Assembly (NCBI RefSeq): GCF_009764265.1
Contig: NZ_RWIR01000004.1
Coordinates: forward strand, 83,593 to 147,592
Length of the DNA stretch: 64,000 nucleotides
DNA from: Pseudomonas sp. PB101
GTDB taxonomy: Bacteria; Pseudomonadota; Gammaproteobacteria; Pseudomonadales; Pseudomonadaceae
Reading direction: 5' to 3'
A model generated the notes under the pieces. The model was not told where the DNA came from and searched no databases. It was given only the letters and a program-made list of their open reading frames with translations. Each line of letters begins with the position of its first letter. Position 1 is the stretch's first letter. A program made the position numbers and the translations under genes. Of the stretch, positions 61,313 to 64,000 are shown piece by piece.

Positions 61313-63787
61313 GTGCCGCAACACACCCCCGATCTTCCTCCTGAACTTCGTCCCCTGGCCGAGATGCCGCTGATCAAGCGATTGCTCGCCCGGTTCTTCG
61401 GCTACAGCCTGACCCGCCTGCACGCACAGCACCGTGCGTCGTGGTTGCACGGCCAGGCTGATGGTTTTCGCAGTGGACACAGCGCCGGGGTCGATTACGG
61501 CTACAAGGAAGGCAAGCTCGAAGGGCTGGAGGAGGGTCGGCAGGTCCTGCTGATCCGCGACTCGCGCAGCACTGAACACCGGCCACCGAATGTCGATGAG
61601 CTGCTGTTCGACGATTGGCGCCTGCCCTTGAGCGCCGAGTTGAAGAAGCGCATGAAGGCGGATGTCGCCCGGTTGCTGCCGGCCCATGCCCAGCCCAGCG
61701 CCGCCCAGTGGAAAATGATCTTCAGCGACACGCCGTCCACCTCGGTGATCGCGGGCGCCGGTGCAGGCAAATCGACCACGCTGGTGCTGCGCATCCTGCT
61801 GTTGAGCCATTACCTGGGCTTCGAGCTGAGTTCGATGACCGTGGTGACCTTCACCCGCGAGTCGCGCAAGGACTTCATCAACAAGCTGATCGAACTGTTT
61901 GCGCTCTGGGGCCGCGCGATCAGTTTCAAGGAGGCGCGGGACCTGGTGCGCACCTTTCACTCGCGGATCCTGCCGATGGTGCGCAGCCTTCCCGGTTTCG
62001 AGCGTCTGCAGGCGTTCGAGAACCTCAGCCTGCGCACTGCACAGGGTGACGAGGAGGTCGACAGCAATCCGTTCGACCTGCGCATCAACGACGCTCAACG
62101 CCAACAGCTCAATGCCTGCTATCACCGTCTGCACCGCGACGATGAGCGTTTTCGCGAGCTGATCAAGCCGTTGTCCCGGCATGCCCTGCAACTCAAGGAG
62201 CTGGAGCGCGATCACCCGGATGTGCAGAAACGCATCGGCGTGACCGAACTGGCGGCCAAGCGCGATGAAGAGTTGTGCGACACCCTTGAGGATTTGTGGA
62301 TTCGCGCTGGTGCCTGGCCGATCAAGGGTATCGAGCCGAATCGCCAGTCGTTCGATATCAATGGCTCGACATTCCATTGTCACGGCTACATTGCGTCCCT
62401 GGATGCCTGGGTGGTGCTGGGGTTCGATCCCAGGGAAAGCCCGCAGCTGGCCCGGCCAAACGCCAAGCTGTCGGTGCGCGCAGAGTGGGCGGTAAAGCGC
62501 ACCCTGTTTCAAGCTTTCTGCCGTAAGCCATTGATATGGCTTGATAGTTACGAATCGTCAAAGCGTGTCCTGGCCTCCCTTGCCGGCGATGCCAGTGCCG
62601 GGCCGGGCTTCGATTACAAGGTCAAGGGCGAGCTCGCTTCGGCGCCGCTGCTCGATTGTTTTGTCGCCGCCGCCGGGTTCATCGAAAACCTCGGTCTGGA
62701 CGTGCCGAGCGCCGTGGGGCAGATGAGTTTCGCCAAGGACGATCCCGACCGGTTCTTCTTTGAAGCCTTGAGTCTGTACTGGCGGGCGCTGGAAGATCAC
62801 TTGCTCGATCAGAAACCGCCGATCATGACCTACAACCGGATGTTCGCCCTGTTCAGCGAACATTCGCCGGAGAATCTGAAACTGCTCGGCGACGAGTTGC
62901 TGCGACCGCTGTCGCACCTGATGATCGACGAATTCCAGGACGTTTCGCCGCAGATCGTCTCCTGGATCCGGGCCAGCCTGGCGGAGATCCGCAGTCGCGG
63001 GCCGGCCATGCACGTCGGGCGCGGGGCCCAGCGTTCCTCGCTGCTTTGTGTGGGTGATGACTGGCAGTCCATCTATGGCTGGCGCGGCAGTTCGCCGAGT
63101 TACTTCATGGAATTCAACAAGGAGTTCCCGTCGCCGAGCACCACCAAGGTCATGCTCAGCGACAACTACCGCAGCCACCAGCACATCATCGATGCCGCCG
63201 AGCACATCGTGCGCGCAGCACCGGCGATTGCCGGGAAGAAAGCCAAGGCCAGCGGCGAGCCCAAGGCATTGCTGCCGGTGAACGTCCTCGACCGTGATGA
63301 CCAGGGCATGGCGCAGCGCCTGATGGAGCATTACCGGAAGGGTGATTCAATCTTGATGCTTTATCGAAAAAGTAGCGATAAGTCATTGATAGAAGAGCAT
63401 ATTCAGTCTGTAGTTAATGTTGATTCGAGCTTGCCGTATGAGGCTCGCAGGCTCAAGCAACTGACCTATCACAGCGCCAAGGGCCTCCAGGCCGATGCAG
63501 TGTTCCTGCTCGGCGACTGCCAGCACCTGACCAGTTCACCCTACAAGAATCAGGTCTACCGCCTGGCGGGCCTGGGCAAGGCCGGCGACAGCGAACCCTA
63601 CGACAACGCCCAGAAGGACGAGATCCTGCGCCTGGCATACGTGGGCATTACCCGAGCCGTCAGCCATTGCTACTGGTACGTCGATGCGCAAGACACCCAG
63701 GCCGCGAACCTGCCCAAGGCATCCGACCGGGTTGGCAAGGGCAAGGCGTTTTTTGTCGATCATCGTAAAAGCCAGACCACCGCCTGA
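61313..63787 (+). CDS. UvrD/Rep-like superfamily 1 DNA helicase
   Basis: 824 residues from GTG 61313 with GGAG 9 nt before. SF1A motifs occur in order: Walker A AGAGAGKST near residue 147; motif Ia VVTFTRESRKDFINKL; Walker B LMIDEFQDVSPQI near 540; motif III GDDWQSIYGWRGSSPSYF; motif IV LSDNYRSHQHIIDAAEHI; motif V YHSAKGLQADAVFLLG; motif VI RLAYVGITRA near 770. The N-terminal ~140 residues are an extra domain with a Gly-rich HGQADGFRSGHSAGVDYGYKEG segment. It resembles helicase IV-type proteins more than UvrD. It may act in repair or in phage defence; nothing in the neighbourhood decides. Confidence 0.88.
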   Translation: MPQHTPDLPPELRPLAEMPLIKRLLARFFGYSLTRLHAQHRASWLHGQADGFRSGHSAGVDYGYKEGKLEGLEEGRQVLLIRDSRSTEHRPPNVDELLFDDWRLPLSAELKKRMKADVARLLPAHAQPSAAQWKMIFSDTPSTSVIAGAGAGKSTTLVLRILLLSHYLGFELSSMTVVTFTRESRKDFINKLIELFALWGRAISFKEARDLVRTFHSRILPMVRSLPGFERLQAFENLSLRTAQGDEEVDSNPFDLRINDAQRQQLNACYHRLHRDDERFRELIKPLSRHALQLKELERDHPDVQKRIGVTELAAKRDEELCDTLEDLWIRAGAWPIKGIEPNRQSFDINGSTFHCHGYIASLDAWVVLGFDPRESPQLARPNAKLSVRAEWAVKRTLFQAFCRKPLIWLDSYESSKRVLASLAGDASAGPGFDYKVKGELASAPLLDCFVAAAGFIENLGLDVPSAVGQMSFAKDDPDRFFFEALSLYWRALEDHLLDQKPPIMTYNRMFALFSEHSPENLKLLGDELLRPLSHLMIDEFQDVSPQIVSWIRASLAEIRSRGPAMHVGRGAQRSSLLCVGDDWQSIYGWRGSSPSYFMEFNKEFPSPSTTKVMLSDNYRSHQHIIDAAEHIVRAAPAIAGKKAKASGEPKALLPVNVLDRDDQGMAQRLMEHYRKGDSILMLYRKSSDKSLIEEHIQSVVNVDSSLPYEARRLKQLTYHSAKGLQADAVFLLGDCQHLTSSPYKNQVYRLAGLGKAGDSEPYDNAQKDEILRLAYVGITRAVSHCYWYVDAQDTQAANLPKASDRVGKGKAFFVDHRKSQTTA

Positions 63788-63796
63788 ATCGCAACC

Positions 63797-64000
63797 CTGT
63801 AGGAGCCGGCTTGCTGGCGATGGACTCAAGTGCGCCGCGTTTATCCAGGTCACACGCGTCAACGTTAACGACCATCGCTGGCAAGCCAGCTCCTACAAGG
63901 GACCGCGTCCTGGTCGAAATGATGTGAACGCCAAACTGTAGGAGCCGGCTTGCTGGCGATGGACTCGAGTGCACCGCGATTATCCGGGTTACACGCGTTA
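63797..64000. repeat. REPIN doublet plus start of a further copy
   Basis: Inverted copies at 63797-63823 and 63871-63898 enclose the conserved inner sequence. A third copy (63936-63962) is followed by the same inner sequence and runs off the window. It is thus a tandem array of at least two REPINs. Confidence 0.88.

Overview
The window reads as chromosome of a Pseudomonas of the fluorescens group. The grounds are high GC, a complete mtlEFGKDYZ mannitol operon with mtlR, MexT/MexS/MexEF-OprN, small Pseudomonas families (DUF1652, DUF2790) and many pseudomonad REP elements (GTRGGAGC..GCTTGC..GCGATG). I found no tRNA, rRNA, insertion sequence, prophage or CRISPR array.

Layout. 0-5.6 kb: the start of ku (cut by the left edge), a small secreted protein, a PQQ sugar dehydrogenase, a one-domain threonine dehydratase behind a classical leader-peptide attenuator, an ecotin and small proteins. 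5.6-15.5 kb: mannitol uptake and catabolism on the minus strand, with an AraC-type activator gene upstream, a readable promoter with candidate activator repeats, a candidate Hfq/Crc site, and REP pairs at three junctions inside the operon. 15.5-18.3 kb: a PI-PLC X-like protein, a glycosyltransferase and a receiver protein. 18.5-31.2 kb: a signalling region. It has a 1161-residue CHASE3-GAF hybrid kinase with three receivers, stand-alone CheR and CheB, a receiver-kinase and a receiver, all in a tight plus-strand run. An RHS protein with a ~300-residue variable tip follows, then an overlapping KaiC-like ATPase/hybrid kinase pair. 31.4-42 kb: a TPR protein, an AaeB-like FUSC/DUF1656/HlyD exporter, and mexE-mexF-oprN.

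42.3-52.7 kb: a hydroxyproline catabolic island. It holds a Pyr2C reductase, MFS carrier, DHDPS-family deaminase, proline-racemase-family epimerase, polar amino-acid ABC transporter, fused aconitase X (cis-3-hydroxy-L-proline dehydratase family) and a GntR/FCD regulator. A near-identical 12-bp word (ATTTCGTATACG) lies in front of three of its transcription units, including the regulator's own gene. 52.8-55 kb: mexT and divergent mexS. MexT-box-like sequences precede both mexS and mexE, so the regulator and its pump look separated by the hydroxyproline island but still linked. 55-64 kb: a gene-poor AT-rich stretch, an unrecognised 480-residue protein, a MocR-like regulator, pgm, a pirin and a UvrD-like helicase, ending in REPIN copies with a conserved inner sequence.

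The strongest leads are the threonine dehydratase attenuator, the shared GntR operator, the split MexT regulon, the CheR/CheB-kinase array, the KaiC-kinase pair, and the unknown protein/MocR pair with its odd upstream region. All calls come from reading the sequence and remembered family motifs; no database search was possible.
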